Part shown: positions 53,137 to 62,421 of the stretch, one piece after another
Layout of the letters: each line of letters begins with the position of its first letter
Numbering within the stretch: position 1 is the first letter of the stretch
Made by a program: the position numbers and the translations under genes
The notes under the pieces: generated by a model
What the model was told of the DNA's origin: nothing
The model's input: only the letters and a program-made list of their open reading frames with translations
Databases searched by the model: none
Source of the DNA: Mycolicibacterium sediminis
GTDB lineage: Bacteria > Actinomycetota > Actinomycetes > Mycobacteriales > Mycobacteriaceae
NCBI RefSeq assembly: GCF_010731735.1
Contig: NZ_AP022588.1
Span: 3,038,001-3,102,000, forward strand
DNA: 64,000 bases
Direction: 5' to 3'

Positions 53137-53700
53137 CTACTTGCCGATCTGGCGGGCGAGCGTCTCGCCGAAGCCGGTGATGATCTGGCTCGGCCGCTGC
53201 TGCTCACCCTGCTGTGCGCCGAGCACGATGATCGTGCCCGTCAGCACGGGCAGCGCCCACTGCAGGTAGCGCAGGTTCTGCTGCGCAGCCGCGACGTCGT
53301 CGGGGGTGGACGGCGCCGGGTCGGTCGCCCCCTCGATCGGGTGACCGTGGCCTTCGGCGGACTTGCGGCCGAGGACGCCGCTGAGAACCGTGGCGCCGAG
53401 TGCGGCGCCCGTGACGGCCAGCTTGATGACGGTGTTGGACCGGACACCGGCCTGATACCTCGCGCGATCGCGGTTGGCGGACAAGATCATTCCGTCGCCG
53501 ACGAGGTGCGCGCCGATGGCCACCGCGTTGACCGGGTTCCACTTGCCCCACCCAGCGGCGGCGACGCCGGCACGATCCCGTGGGTCACGCACGGCGGCGG
53601 CTGCACCGTTGACACCGACGGCGCCCATCAGGCTGCCGCCGAACCAGGCTGCGGCACCGAGATCGTGCAGTGAACGGGCGACGGTATTGCGTGACGGCAT
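53137..53700 (-). CDS. Membrane protein of unknown function
   Basis: A protein of 187 aa with three to four hydrophobic segments (AAWFGGSLMGAVGVNGAAAAV, WNPVNAVAIGAHLVGDGMILSA, LAVTGAALGATVLSGVLG, LQWALPVLTGTIIVLGA). No family is recognised; similar proteins occur in mycobacteria. It is divergent from the manganese catalase gene with 292 bp between, so shared stress control is possible. I see no obvious operator in that gap. Confidence 0.75.
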   Translation of the reverse strand: MPSRNTVARSLHDLGAAAWFGGSLMGAVGVNGAAAAVRDPRDRAGVAAAGWGKWNPVNAVAIGAHLVGDGMILSANRDRARYQAGVRSNTVIKLAVTGAALGATVLSGVLGRKSAEGHGHPIEGATDPAPSTPDDVAAAQQNLRYLQWALPVLTGTIIVLGAQQGEQQRPSQIITGFGETLARQIGK

Positions 53701-53992
53701 GAGACTCCTCGTGGTCGGTTGACGATCGGGGGTGGGCTCAATCGAGCCCGCACCGGGATACACGCTTTGCGTCCGCCCAAACGGCATCGTCATCCCTTGC
53801 GTCACAACGATCTTGAAGGTGCCGACGGTTGCGTCAGTTTGTGCGCGTCGACTCGGGGTATGTCGGTTAAGTCGGCGGCTTCCAGACCTCGCGAGCCATC
53901 CGACGAGCCGGGTCGTGCGACCGCGCGACCGTGCCCGCCTGCGTTCGACGTCGGCCGGGACCTCAGATCACACACCGCACTCGAGGAGATCC

Positions 53993-54922
53993 ATGTACCT
54001 GCACACACAGCAATTCATCAACGAAATAGCCGTGGACGAGCCCGATCCCGCCGCGGCGAACGCGCTACAGGAGGGCCTCGGCGGTCAGTTCGGCGAGATG
54101 CGCACCATGATGCAGTACCTGTTCCAGAGCATGAACTTCCGCGGTGACACGACCTCCAAGCCCTACAAGGACCTGATCCAGGGTGTGGGCACCGAGGAGA
54201 TCAGCCACGTCGAGTTGATCGGCACCACCATCTCGCGGCTGTTGGACGGCTCGCCCGACTACAACGGCAAGAAGACCGATCCCGTCGATCAGCCGGGCGC
54301 CAAGGGTGCGACGCCGCTCAAGATCGCCCTGGATACCAGCAACATTCACCATTACCTGGTCGGCGCTCAGGGTGCGCTGCCCGTCGACTCCGCGGGCAAT
54401 CCGTGGTCGGGTTCGTACGTGTACAACAGCGGCAATCTGGTGCTCGACCTGCTGTACAACCTGATGCTCGAGTCGACCGGCCGTCTGCAGAAGTGCCGGA
54501 TCTACGAGATGACGGACAACAAGACGGCCCGCTCGACGATCGCCTATCTGATCGTCCGCGATCAGGCGCACGAGAACGCCTTCGCGAAGGCGCTGGAAAG
54601 CCTGGGCGTCAACTGGGGTGCGACCCTTCCCATCCCGAAGACGAATGCCGAGCAGTTCCCCGAGGTCAAGAAGTTGATCGACAAGGGACTGCAGAGCATC
54701 CAGTACACGTTCAGCGCTGACGATCAGAGTCAGGCCGCGAAGCTCTACCGAGGTGCCTCGCCGTCGAACGACGGCACCGAACTGAGTACGGCAGTCATGC
54801 CCGAGGGCTTCCCGATGACGATCGCTCCCGAGCGTCGCGAGGAGTTCGCACCCGGTCTGGACAAAGACCTGCTCGCACTCATCCAGGCGACCGCCGAAGT
54901 GGAGATCGCCGCGAACGAATGA
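53993..54922 (+). CDS. Manganese (non-haem) catalase
   Basis: A protein of 309 aa; ATG 53993 follows a GAGGAG site, and longer frames upstream lack support. Dimanganese ligands are visible: Glu35 in GQFGEMRTMMQYL, the EExxH of GTEEISHVELIG (about 66-75), and the second Glu/His in LESTGRLQKCRIYEMT and VRDQAHENAFAKALESLG. It breaks down hydrogen peroxide without haem. Ends in a strong hairpin shared with the convergent gene. Confidence 0.93.
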   Translation: MYLHTQQFINEIAVDEPDPAAANALQEGLGGQFGEMRTMMQYLFQSMNFRGDTTSKPYKDLIQGVGTEEISHVELIGTTISRLLDGSPDYNGKKTDPVDQPGAKGATPLKIALDTSNIHHYLVGAQGALPVDSAGNPWSGSYVYNSGNLVLDLLYNLMLESTGRLQKCRIYEMTDNKTARSTIAYLIVRDQAHENAFAKALESLGVNWGATLPIPKTNAEQFPEVKKLIDKGLQSIQYTFSADDQSQAAKLYRGASPSNDGTELSTAVMPEGFPMTIAPERREEFAPGLDKDLLALIQATAEVEIAANE

Positions 54923-54928
54923 CGTCGA

Positions 54929-54960
54929 GGGGTGGACGGTGGAACGTCACCGTCCACCCC
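54929..54960. terminator. Bidirectional hairpin terminator
   Basis: GGGGTGGACGGTG (54929-54941) pairs perfectly with CACCGTCCACCCC (54948-54960) around a 6-base loop, between the convergent catalase and SDR genes. No T-tract. Confidence 0.7.
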
Positions 54961-55706
54961 TAGTCCATCGCCGCCCCACCGTTGACCGAGGCGGTGGCCC
55001 CGGTGACGAAACCACTGTCGTCCCCGGCGTAGAACGCGACGACCCGGGCGACGTCGTCGGGTGTCGCGATCCGTCCGAGTGGCACGAGGGCGGCCTGCCG
55101 CGCCTGGTGATCCGGCCCGAATACGTCGGAGTGACGGGTCTCGCCCACCGGACCGGGCGAGACCACGTTCACGGTGATCCCATGCGGTCCCACCTCCTGA
55201 GCCACGAATCGCGCGAACTGCCCAAGAGCCGCCTTCGCCGTTCCGAGAGCGATCATCTTCTCGCGAGGCCGCTGGCTCAAACCCGTTCCGAGGTAGACGA
55301 TTCGGCCGAACCGGCGCGCGATCATGCCGGGCAGCACGGCCTTCGTCAGCAGGAACGCCGCCTTCATCTCCTGGTCGAGTTTGCCGCCGAGTTCCTCCCA
55401 CGTCATCTCGCCGAAGGTCTTGATGGCGTAGGGGATCAGCGCGTTGTGGATGAGGACGTCGACGGTGCCCCACTCGGCACCGACCACCGCCATCATGTGA
55501 TCGACTGACTTCTCATCACGCACGTCGGCGCGAACGGCGAGCGCCTCGCCGCCCGCCGCAGCGATGGCGGCGACCACGGACTCGGCGTCGGAGACGCTGC
55601 TCGCGTAGTTGACGGCCACCCTCGCGCCGCGTGATGCCAGCAGTGTTGCCGTCGCTGCGCCTATGCCCCTGCTCGCGCCGGTCACCAGGACGACCCGGCC
55701 GCTCAT
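54960..55706 (-). CDS. Short-chain dehydrogenase-family protein lacking the catalytic Tyr
   Basis: A protein of 248 aa. Rossmann motif VLVTGASRGIGAATATLLASRG, NNAG-equivalent LIHNALIPYA, and C-terminal GFVTGATASVNGGAAMD. The active-site motif normally YxxxK reads LGTAK (IALGTAKAALGQF), so the catalytic Tyr is Leu, and the position before it lacks the usual Ser (YLGTGLS). It may bind cofactor without classical catalysis. It is coupled by ATGA-type overlap to the upstream F420-type oxidoreductase. Confidence 0.85.
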   Translation of the reverse strand: MSGRVVLVTGASRGIGAATATLLASRGARVAVNYASSVSDAESVVAAIAAAGGEALAVRADVRDEKSVDHMMAVVGAEWGTVDVLIHNALIPYAIKTFGEMTWEELGGKLDQEMKAAFLLTKAVLPGMIARRFGRIVYLGTGLSQRPREKMIALGTAKAALGQFARFVAQEVGPHGITVNVVSPGPVGETRHSDVFGPDHQARQAALVPLGRIATPDDVARVVAFYAGDDSGFVTGATASVNGGAAMD

Positions 55707-56581
55707 GCCGGGCGACGCGTCAGTCCGAGACCACCTGCAACGGCACCGAGCGCCGCGATGTGCCCGTCGACCGAGCCGAGGCCCGCGTCCATCGTGTTGA
55801 TGGACAGGTGGGTCGCTCCGGCCGATCGCCACAGTTCCGCCTCGGTCAGGACCCCGGTCAATCCGGCACTGGCCCAACCCGATCGGCCGTCCATCCCGAC
55901 AGCACTGGGATCTCGCCCGGCGGCGATGGCTGCGGCGTCCACGACGTCCTTCGCGGCGTCGAGTTCGCGACCGGGTCCCATCTGCGGAAACCAGCCGTCT
56001 CCGATTCGACCCGCGCGCCGGTACGCGCGGGCGGAGGAGCCGCCGAACCAGATCGAAATGGGGCGCTGAACGGGCAGCGGAGAGAGCCCGGCGCCGGTGA
56101 CGTGCTCGCTGGGGCCGTCGTGGGTGACCGACCCTTCGGTCCACAGCCGTCGTAGGAGCCCGACCTGTTCTTCGCTGCGGACGCCGCGGCCGGCGAAGTC
56201 CTTCCCCAGCGCCTCGTACTCGACCCAGTTCCATCCGATTCCGACGCCCAGGCGGAGCCGTCCGTTGCTCAACAGGTCCACCTCGGCGGCCTGCTTGGCC
56301 ACCAGCACCGTCTGGCGCTGCGGCAGGATGATGATGCCGGTCACGAGTTCCAGATCGGTGAGCGCTGCAAGGAAGCCGAACAGCACGAACGGTTCGTGGA
56401 AGGTCGTGTGGACGTCGTAGGGCGCGGGCCAGTCCGGGTGGGCGGCCGGGTCGGCGCCGACGACGTGGTCATAGGTCATCACGTGGCGAAAACCGAACTC
56501 TGCCACGGCCTCGGCGTAGGCGCGGATCGCGCCGACGTCATCGCCGATCTCGGTCTGGGGGAACACCACGCCAACCTGCAT
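55703..56581 (-). CDS. LLM-class F420-dependent oxidoreductase
   Basis: A protein of 292 aa if started at ATG 56581 (MQVGVVFPQTEIG), where the TIM barrel begins; the frame extends 28 residues upstream to 56665. Luciferase-like motifs: RHVMTYDHVVGADPAAHP, LELVTGIIILPQRQTVLVAKQAAEVDLLSNGRLRLGVGIGWNWVEYEALGKDF. Probably reduces or oxidises an unknown substrate with F420. Operonic with the following SDR-like gene. Confidence 0.88.
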   Translation of the reverse strand: MQVGVVFPQTEIGDDVGAIRAYAEAVAEFGFRHVMTYDHVVGADPAAHPDWPAPYDVHTTFHEPFVLFGFLAALTDLELVTGIIILPQRQTVLVAKQAAEVDLLSNGRLRLGVGIGWNWVEYEALGKDFAGRGVRSEEQVGLLRRLWTEGSVTHDGPSEHVTGAGLSPLPVQRPISIWFGGSSARAYRRAGRIGDGWFPQMGPGRELDAAKDVVDAAAIAAGRDPSAVGMDGRSGWASAGLTGVLTEAELWRSAGATHLSINTMDAGLGSVDGHIAALGAVAGGLGLTRRPA

Positions 56582-56665
56582 GGTTGGCGGCGGCGCGGGG
56601 GTCTTGGTTCGTTCTGAAGCGGGGGCCATACCGGATGGACCGGACGGCAGTCCGATCCGTGACAC

Positions 56666-58222
56666 CTACGGCTTGCGACCCCGTCGCGGGATGGGCGGGA
56701 CGCCGGCGAGCAGGCCGCGCTGCGGTACCCCCATGATCGGCTCCGCTGTTGCGCCGAGTTCGGCGAGCACGTCGTTCGCGGCGAGCACACCGGACATCGA
56801 CGATCGCTCCATCAGACCGGCGAGGTAGGGCAATTCGACGTAGTCACCGGCGACCCGTAGGCCGCGGGCGTCGGTGCGGACACCGGGCCGGGTGCCCGAC
56901 GACCCGGGTGGGAACGCGGGCGCGGTCGCCTCGAGCCGGTCGGCGACGTGCAACACGGTCGCGTCCCGGGTCTCCGGCCACAGTTCGGCGAGTTCGCGTC
57001 GCATGGCCTCGGTGGCCTGGTCCTTGTCGCCGAGACGGCAGGAATACGAGTGCAATTCGACGACCGACCCGCCGGTGGTCCGCGCCCACTCCGCGCTGGG
57101 CTGCTCCAGGCGCGAGTACACCGCGATCGAGTCGAGGTTCGGCTGTCCGCTCACCGCGCTGAACGGTGCCCGCTCGGGCGCCACGTCGCGGTCGAACCAG
57201 TACCTGCTGACGGCGAACGGCGGTGCTACGCGCAGACTCTCGCAGCTGGCGGCCAACTTCGGTGCGGACGCGGCCAGCGCCGGTGAGGCTGCGACGAGGC
57301 TGCGTAGCGCTCCGGGATCGAGGGCGACGACGACGTCGCGGGCGGTGAACTCACCACCGTCGGTGGTGATTCGCCAGCCGTGACCGTCCGGGGACACGTC
57401 CTGCACGCGCGCGCCCATCCGGACGTCGGCGCCGAGGCTCTCCAGGTGCCGCTGCAACGGGTGCCACACCGCCGTCGCGTGGTCGGTGGACGGCACGTCG
57501 AAGCCGATTCCCTCGGGGTTGCCGAGGAAGTAGTAGTGGAACATCGCCACCAGTTCGGCGGCGGACAGTTCACCCTGGTTGCAGAAGAACGACCGGGCGA
57601 ACGCCTCGAACAGCATGGTCCGGGTGCGCTGCGACATCCCGAGGTCGTCGAGGAACGTCGCGGCATCGACGTGGTCGAGTTGGGCGACCGTCGTCTCCCG
57701 GTCGTAGGCCAGAAGGGCTTGTCCCGCTTCGGGATTCGCGCCGACGAAGTCGGCACGGCCCAGGCTCTTCGACCGCAGCGCCAGCGCCAGCAGGTTCAGC
57801 GGCGGCGCGGCGGGCAGACCGGACAGGTCCTCGGGCGGCCACGTCGTCGAGATGACGGGGTAGCTCGCCACCGGTTCGAGGAACGACAGCTCCGGGTCGG
57901 CGCGGCGCAGGATGGACCGCCACGTGTAGTAGTGCCGGAAGAACGCGTGGAAGCCGTGCTCGATCAGCTGCTCGGACCCGTCGGGCAGCCGTTCCGGCCA
58001 CGCGCCCAGGCGGCCGCCGAGGTAGTCGTTGGCCTCGAGCAGCGTCACGTGCACACCGCGTTCGGCGAGGATCACCGCGGCGCTGACCCCGGCGATGCCG
58101 CCGCCGACGACGACGGCCGCCGCGCCCGGCGCGACGTCGCGGGGCAGCAGGGGGTCGGGAGTGACGAGGTGGCGGGGCCGCATCCGGAACGGTGCGGCCC
58201 GGCTCAGGAGTGAGTCGCTCAC
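56666..58222 (-). CDS. FAD-dependent carotenoid oxidoreductase (CrtU/CrtO type)
   Basis: A protein of 518 aa; GTG start in a GTGA overlap with the CruF-like gene. Dinucleotide-binding VVVGGGIAGVSAAVILAERGVHVTLLEANDYLGGRLGAW and the family segment IEHGFHAFFRHYYTWRSILRRADPE, typical of isorenieratene synthase (CrtU) and CrtO ketolase-type enzymes. C-terminal VAGDYVELPYLAGLMERSSMSG. It should modify a carotenoid end ring or chain; which reaction is not decidable here. Confidence 0.82.
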   Translation of the reverse strand: MSDSLLSRAAPFRMRPRHLVTPDPLLPRDVAPGAAAVVVGGGIAGVSAAVILAERGVHVTLLEANDYLGGRLGAWPERLPDGSEQLIEHGFHAFFRHYYTWRSILRRADPELSFLEPVASYPVISTTWPPEDLSGLPAAPPLNLLALALRSKSLGRADFVGANPEAGQALLAYDRETTVAQLDHVDAATFLDDLGMSQRTRTMLFEAFARSFFCNQGELSAAELVAMFHYYFLGNPEGIGFDVPSTDHATAVWHPLQRHLESLGADVRMGARVQDVSPDGHGWRITTDGGEFTARDVVVALDPGALRSLVAASPALAASAPKLAASCESLRVAPPFAVSRYWFDRDVAPERAPFSAVSGQPNLDSIAVYSRLEQPSAEWARTTGGSVVELHSYSCRLGDKDQATEAMRRELAELWPETRDATVLHVADRLEATAPAFPPGSSGTRPGVRTDARGLRVAGDYVELPYLAGLMERSSMSGVLAANDVLAELGATAEPIMGVPQRGLLAGVPPIPRRGRKP

Positions 58223-59016
58223 GGGCGTTCCATGGAGGGATCGCGGTGGCGTCGGCGTAGAAGAGTGATGGCAAACGGTATCGCGACCGCTCCCATCAGG
58301 ATTCCGCCGGTCACTGCCGACCCCGGCAGCCCGAAGAACACCAGGTGCGCCATGACCGAGGAGAAGTAGACCCAGAGGTACAGCGTCGCCGCCGGCGCCG
58401 ACGGCCGGTCGTCGCGGGGGAGCGCGGCGTGCAGGATCGCCATCATGACGAGCGACACCAGCAGCCACCCGGCGTAGTTGGTCAGTGGGATGCCGGGGAT
58501 GAGGGGGAGGCCGGGGGACGGGTGGAACCACGTCCAGTGGCCCGCCGCCACCATCTGCGGGTCGAGGAACACGTCCCACGCCGTCAGTGCGGCCGCGCCC
58601 AGCGCGACCACCGCGGGCCACCGCGAGGCCAGTGTGCGAGCGACCACCAGCGCGGGCCACGCCATCATGACCCAGGCGAGCGGCACCACGACGGGAACGC
58701 CGAGCAGTTCGGGGCCCAGCGAGCCGGTGTAGGCGTACTGCCCGAACGGCCACCCCGTCGCCACGCCGATCGACTCGGCGGCCAGGCCGCCACCGCCTGC
58801 GACGCCCACGAGGAGCGCCGCGCCCAGCACGCCATGGACCCGGAGGACGTCGGCCACCGCGGCGAGGAAGAACACGACGACGCTGGTGACGGTGATGCCG
58901 GTGCGTGCGCCATCGGGCATCAGCGGATACGCGATCTGGACCCCGATGGCAGCGGCGACGAGTACCCACGCCGGTTGCACGGTGCGCATCGACACCGCTG
59001 AGATCGCCACCGCCAC
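58219..59016 (-). CDS. Carotenoid biosynthesis protein (CruF-type hydratase)
   Basis: A protein of 265 aa with about seven transmembrane helices. Family signature (carotenoid biosynthesis, DUF422-type): ESIGVATGWPFGQYAYTGSLGPELLGVPVVVPLAW and TAWDVFLDPQMVAAGHWTWFHP..GIPLTNYAGWL. CruF homologues add water at the C-1' double bond of linear carotenoid ends. A second start at an internal ATG (codon 10) is possible. Divergent from the glycosyltransferase gene with 90 bp between. Confidence 0.85.
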   Translation of the reverse strand: MAVAISAVSMRTVQPAWVLVAAAIGVQIAYPLMPDGARTGITVTSVVVFFLAAVADVLRVHGVLGAALLVGVAGGGGLAAESIGVATGWPFGQYAYTGSLGPELLGVPVVVPLAWVMMAWPALVVARTLASRWPAVVALGAAALTAWDVFLDPQMVAAGHWTWFHPSPGLPLIPGIPLTNYAGWLLVSLVMMAILHAALPRDDRPSAPAATLYLWVYFSSVMAHLVFFGLPGSAVTGGILMGAVAIPFAITLLRRRHRDPSMERP

Positions 59017-59106
59017 GCACTCACCTCCACTGTCCGAGAGCCAGGTGACCGTCGGTCCGCGCGGTGTCTCGTGGCATCCGGGGTGGGGGCTCCGTAGAGT
59101 TTGCAG

Positions 59107-60243
59107 GTGCCCGCACCGCGCTTAGCCGAAACCTGGCGCGCGTTCGTCGTCACCGGTTCTGCGCTCGCGTGCCTGGGCACGGCGCACCAACTGGTCAACT
59201 CGAGGTTACTGCGGCGCCCGCCCAGCGACCCTCCGGGAGTAGCCGGCCCGGTCTCGCTGCTGGTGCCCGCCCGTGACGAAGCTCACCGCATCGAACCGAC
59301 GGTGCGATCGCTGCTCGCGCAGCGCGGGCTGGTCGACGCCGAGATCCTGGTGCTCGACGACGGCTCCACCGACGGCACCGCCGACGTCGTGCGCGCCGTC
59401 GCGGGCCCCGACCCCCGACTGCGCGTGCTCACCGGCAGCGAGCCTCCCCGAGGTTCGCTGGGCAAGCCGCACGCGTGCGCGCAGCTGGCCGCGGCCGCCC
59501 GCGGCGAGGTGCTGGTCTTCGTCGACGCCGACGTCGTCCTGGCACCGGACGCGGTGGCCGCCGCGGTCGCCGTTCTTCGCGGCCCGCGTCCCCTCGATCT
59601 GCTCAGTCCGTGGCCGCGGCAGGTCGCCTCCGGGGCGTGGGGGCGGCTGATCCAGCCACTGCTGGCCTGGTCGTGGCTGACCACGCTGCCGGTGCGACTC
59701 GCCGAGCGATCGAGCCGGCCGTCGATGGCGATCGCCAACGGGCAGTTCCTGGTGATGGACGCCGACGCGCTAACCCGCGCCGGCGGGTGGGGGTCCGTCT
59801 CGGGGGCCGTGCTCGACGACATCTCGCTGGCCCGCGCGGTCCGCGCGTCCGGTGGCCGCACCGGCGTCGCCGACGGCTCGGCCATCGCCACCTGCCGGAT
59901 GTACAGCACGGGCGCGGAGCTGCGTGACGGCTACCGGAAGTCGCTGTGGGCGGCGTTCGGGTCGCCCGTCGGCGCCGTCGCCGTCGGGTCCGCGCTGGCC
60001 GTCGTCTACGTCGTTCCCGCGGTGGCGGCGGTGACGGGTTCGCGGATAGGCGTCCTCGGCTACGCGGCGGCGGTGCTCGGGCGGATGTCGGTCGCGCAGT
60101 GGTCCGGGACGCCGGACGGCCGCGATGCCGTCGGCGACGCGGTCGCCCACCCGCTCTCGGTGCTGGTCCTCCTCGGGTTGCTGACGTCGTCGTGGCTGGG
60201 TCGGGTCCGCGGCTCGCTGCAGTGGAAGGGCCGTGCCGTATGA
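59107..60243 (+). CDS. Family 2 glycosyltransferase (CruG/carotenoid type)
   Basis: A protein of 378 aa from GTG 59107 (a TTG two codons earlier is an alternative). GT2 fold: VSLLVPARDEAHRIEPTVRSLLAQ, DDGSTDGTADVV, DXD-type VFVDADVVLAPDAV, then GQFLVMDADALTRAGGW and three C-terminal membrane segments. In size and context it matches carotenoid 2'-O-glycosyltransferases (CruG), which act on the hydroxyl created by CruF. It overlaps the next gene by ATGA. Confidence 0.85.
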   Translation: MPAPRLAETWRAFVVTGSALACLGTAHQLVNSRLLRRPPSDPPGVAGPVSLLVPARDEAHRIEPTVRSLLAQRGLVDAEILVLDDGSTDGTADVVRAVAGPDPRLRVLTGSEPPRGSLGKPHACAQLAAAARGEVLVFVDADVVLAPDAVAAAVAVLRGPRPLDLLSPWPRQVASGAWGRLIQPLLAWSWLTTLPVRLAERSSRPSMAIANGQFLVMDADALTRAGGWGSVSGAVLDDISLARAVRASGGRTGVADGSAIATCRMYSTGAELRDGYRKSLWAAFGSPVGAVAVGSALAVVYVVPAVAAVTGSRIGVLGYAAAVLGRMSVAQWSGTPDGRDAVGDAVAHPLSVLVLLGLLTSSWLGRVRGSLQWKGRAV

Positions 60244-61799
60244 GCCGGGTCGTCGTGATCGGCGCCGGGCTGGGCGGATTGGCCGTGGCCGCTCGTCTCG
60301 CCGCGGCGGGCCACCGTGTCACCGTCTTCGAGGGCGCCCCCACCGTCGGCGGGAAGCTCGGCGTCCTCGAGCGCGACGGCTTCAGTTTCGACACCGGTCC
60401 GTCCCTGCTGACTCTGCCCGCCGTCCTCGAGCAGTTGTTCGCCGACACTGGCGATCCCGTCGACCTGTCGGTGACCGCGGTCGACCCCGCATGCGAGTAC
60501 GTCTTCGCCGATGGGACGAGAATGGTTCTGCCACACGATCCCTCGCGGGTCCCGGCAGTTCTCGACGACGCGCTCGGCGGCGGCGCCGGTGCGGCGTGGC
60601 AGCGTCTGCACGATCGGTCGCGACGGCTGTGGGACCTCGTCGGGGAGCCGATCCTGCGCAACCCGGTATCGCTCGGCGGCATGGCCCGCATGAGTACCCG
60701 GCCCGCCGACCTGCGTGCGGTGGCACCGTGGCGCACCCTCGATCGGCTCGGCAGACGGATGCTGTCCGACCCGCGGTTGCGGACCTGGCTGAACCGGTAC
60801 GCGACGTATTCGGGGTCCGATCCCCGCCGCACGCCCGCGGTGCTCGCCGTGACGTCCTTCGTCGAATTGGAGTTCGGCGCCTGGTACGTACCGGGAGGGA
60901 TGCGCCGCATCGTCGAGGCCGTCGCCGCGCGATGCCGCGAACTCGGCGTCGACATCCGGACGGGCGCACCGGTCGACGCGGTGCTGACGTCCGGCGGCCG
61001 GGCTCGTGGCGTGCGGGTCGACGGCCGAGAGGTCGACGCCGACGTCGTGGTGAGCAACGCCGACGCGGCGGTCCTCTACGACCGGCTGCTGCCGCCGGGT
61101 ACTGCCGGCGCGGTGCAGCGCAGGGCCAAGCGGACGCCGCGGTCGATGGCCGGTTTCGTGCTGCTCCTCGGCCTCGAGGGACGCGAACCCGGGGTGGCCC
61201 ACCGGGTGTACTTCCCCGCCGACTACGACGCGGAGTTCGATGCGATCTTCGGCCGCACGCCGCGGCCGGTGCCCGACCCCACCGTGTACGTGAACGCCCC
61301 CGACGACCCGTCGCTGCGTCCCGACGACGACTCGGAGGGCTGGTTCGTGATGGTCAACGCGCCTGCCCACGACCCCGGGAGCGGCGTCGACTGGGACGAG
61401 CCGGGACTGCGGGAGCGCTACACCGAGCGGGTCCTCGACGTGTTGGCCGGCCGCGGCCTCGACGTCCGTGACCGGATCCGGTTCGTCGAGACCGTCACGC
61501 CCGCAGACCTGGAACGCCGTGCGGGTGCACCGGGGGGCGCGATCTACGGGACCGCCTCGCACGGACCGCGGGCCGCGCTGCTGCGCCCGGGCAATCGCAG
61601 CCCGGTGCCGGGCCTCTACCTGGTCGGCGGATCCGCCCATCCCGGCGGTGGCATCCCGCTGGTGCTGATGTCCGCGGAGATCGTCGCGAGACTCATCGGT
61701 CCGGCGGGGACTCGCTCCGAGGGAAGTGGGCCGGCATCGAGCGACGCACGCCGACCGTCAGCTGCGCCAGCCCGACGATCCCGATGGCGGTCCAGGTGA
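60240..61799 (+). CDS. Phytoene-desaturase-family enzyme (CrtI/CrtD type)
   Basis: A protein of 519 aa. FAD motif VVVIGAGLGGLAVAARLAAAGHRVTVFEGAPTVGGKLG, FDTGPSLLTLPAVLEQLF, and the C-terminal family block GLYLVGGSAHPGGGIPLVLMSAEIVARLIG. It dehydrogenates carotenes; the presence of CruF- and CruG-like genes favours a CrtD-type 3',4'-desaturase over phytoene desaturation. The last about 35 residues are low complexity and overlap the convergent phosphatidyltransferase gene by 107 bp. Confidence 0.86.
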   Translation: MSRVVVIGAGLGGLAVAARLAAAGHRVTVFEGAPTVGGKLGVLERDGFSFDTGPSLLTLPAVLEQLFADTGDPVDLSVTAVDPACEYVFADGTRMVLPHDPSRVPAVLDDALGGGAGAAWQRLHDRSRRLWDLVGEPILRNPVSLGGMARMSTRPADLRAVAPWRTLDRLGRRMLSDPRLRTWLNRYATYSGSDPRRTPAVLAVTSFVELEFGAWYVPGGMRRIVEAVAARCRELGVDIRTGAPVDAVLTSGGRARGVRVDGREVDADVVVSNADAAVLYDRLLPPGTAGAVQRRAKRTPRSMAGFVLLLGLEGREPGVAHRVYFPADYDAEFDAIFGRTPRPVPDPTVYVNAPDDPSLRPDDDSEGWFVMVNAPAHDPGSGVDWDEPGLRERYTERVLDVLAGRGLDVRDRIRFVETVTPADLERRAGAPGGAIYGTASHGPRAALLRPGNRSPVPGLYLVGGSAHPGGGIPLVLMSAEIVARLIGPAGTRSEGSGPASSDARRPSAAPARRSRWRSR

Positions 61800-62397
61800 C
61801 CGCGAACGTCATACCCCAACTCCACCCGACCACCGGCAGCCCCGCGGGGAGCGCCGCGGCGCCACCGGCTGCCATGATGACCACGATCAGCCGCGTCGGG
61901 CGTTCGGCCACCGTCACCGCGCCCACCCCGGGCATGCCGACACCCTGTGCGCGCGCACGGACGTACTCGAGGAGCCACATCAGCGTGAGCGCGGCGAGCA
62001 CCCACGGCACCGGGGCTCCCACTTCGAACAGGATCGCCCCGAGCATCAGGTCGCCGAGGCGGTCGGCGACGGCGTCGACGACCGCTCCCAACGGCCGCGC
62101 CCGGCCCGTCCGCAGGGCGACCGCGCCGTCCAGACCGTCCAGCACGCCGGCCGCCAGCACGAGCGGGACTGCCAGCGCGGGCCATCCCGGTACCGCCACG
62201 GCGGCCCAGGCGCCCACCAGCACCAGCACCCCGCAGGCGGACAGGACGTCGGGCGGGATCCGCGCGATCGGGCCGGACGACAGGAACCGGACCATCCGCA
62301 GCCAACCCCGCACGACGCGGGACGGCCGAATGCCACCGTGCAGCGACGACCACGCCTCGTCCTCGGCACCGCCGCCAGGGCCGTCCGTCGTCATCAC
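61693..62397 (-). CDS. CDP-alcohol phosphatidyltransferase-family membrane protein
   Basis: A protein of 234 aa with five to six transmembrane helices. The family motif DGxxAR is present in altered form: GVLDGLDGAVALRTGRARPLGAVVDAVADRLGD, keeping the four Asp residues that bind metal and CDP. It transfers a phosphoalcohol between CDP-diacylglycerol (or similar) and an alcohol. Substrate unknown. It overlaps the desaturase 3' end by 107 bp on the opposite strand. Confidence 0.8.
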   Translation of the reverse strand: MMTTDGPGGGAEDEAWSSLHGGIRPSRVVRGWLRMVRFLSSGPIARIPPDVLSACGVLVLVGAWAAVAVPGWPALAVPLVLAAGVLDGLDGAVALRTGRARPLGAVVDAVADRLGDLMLGAILFEVGAPVPWVLAALTLMWLLEYVRARAQGVGMPGVGAVTVAERPTRLIVVIMAAGGAAALPAGLPVVGWSWGMTFAVTWTAIGIVGLAQLTVGVRRSMPAHFPRSESPPDR

Positions 62398-62421
62398 GCC
62401 AGCCTGCCAGGACGGTCGACG

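Noticed and set aside
53732..53992. Upstream extension of the manganese catalase
   Set aside because: Catalase homologues begin at MYLH, which follows a clear GAGGAG site; the extension is Arg-rich and not conserved-looking.
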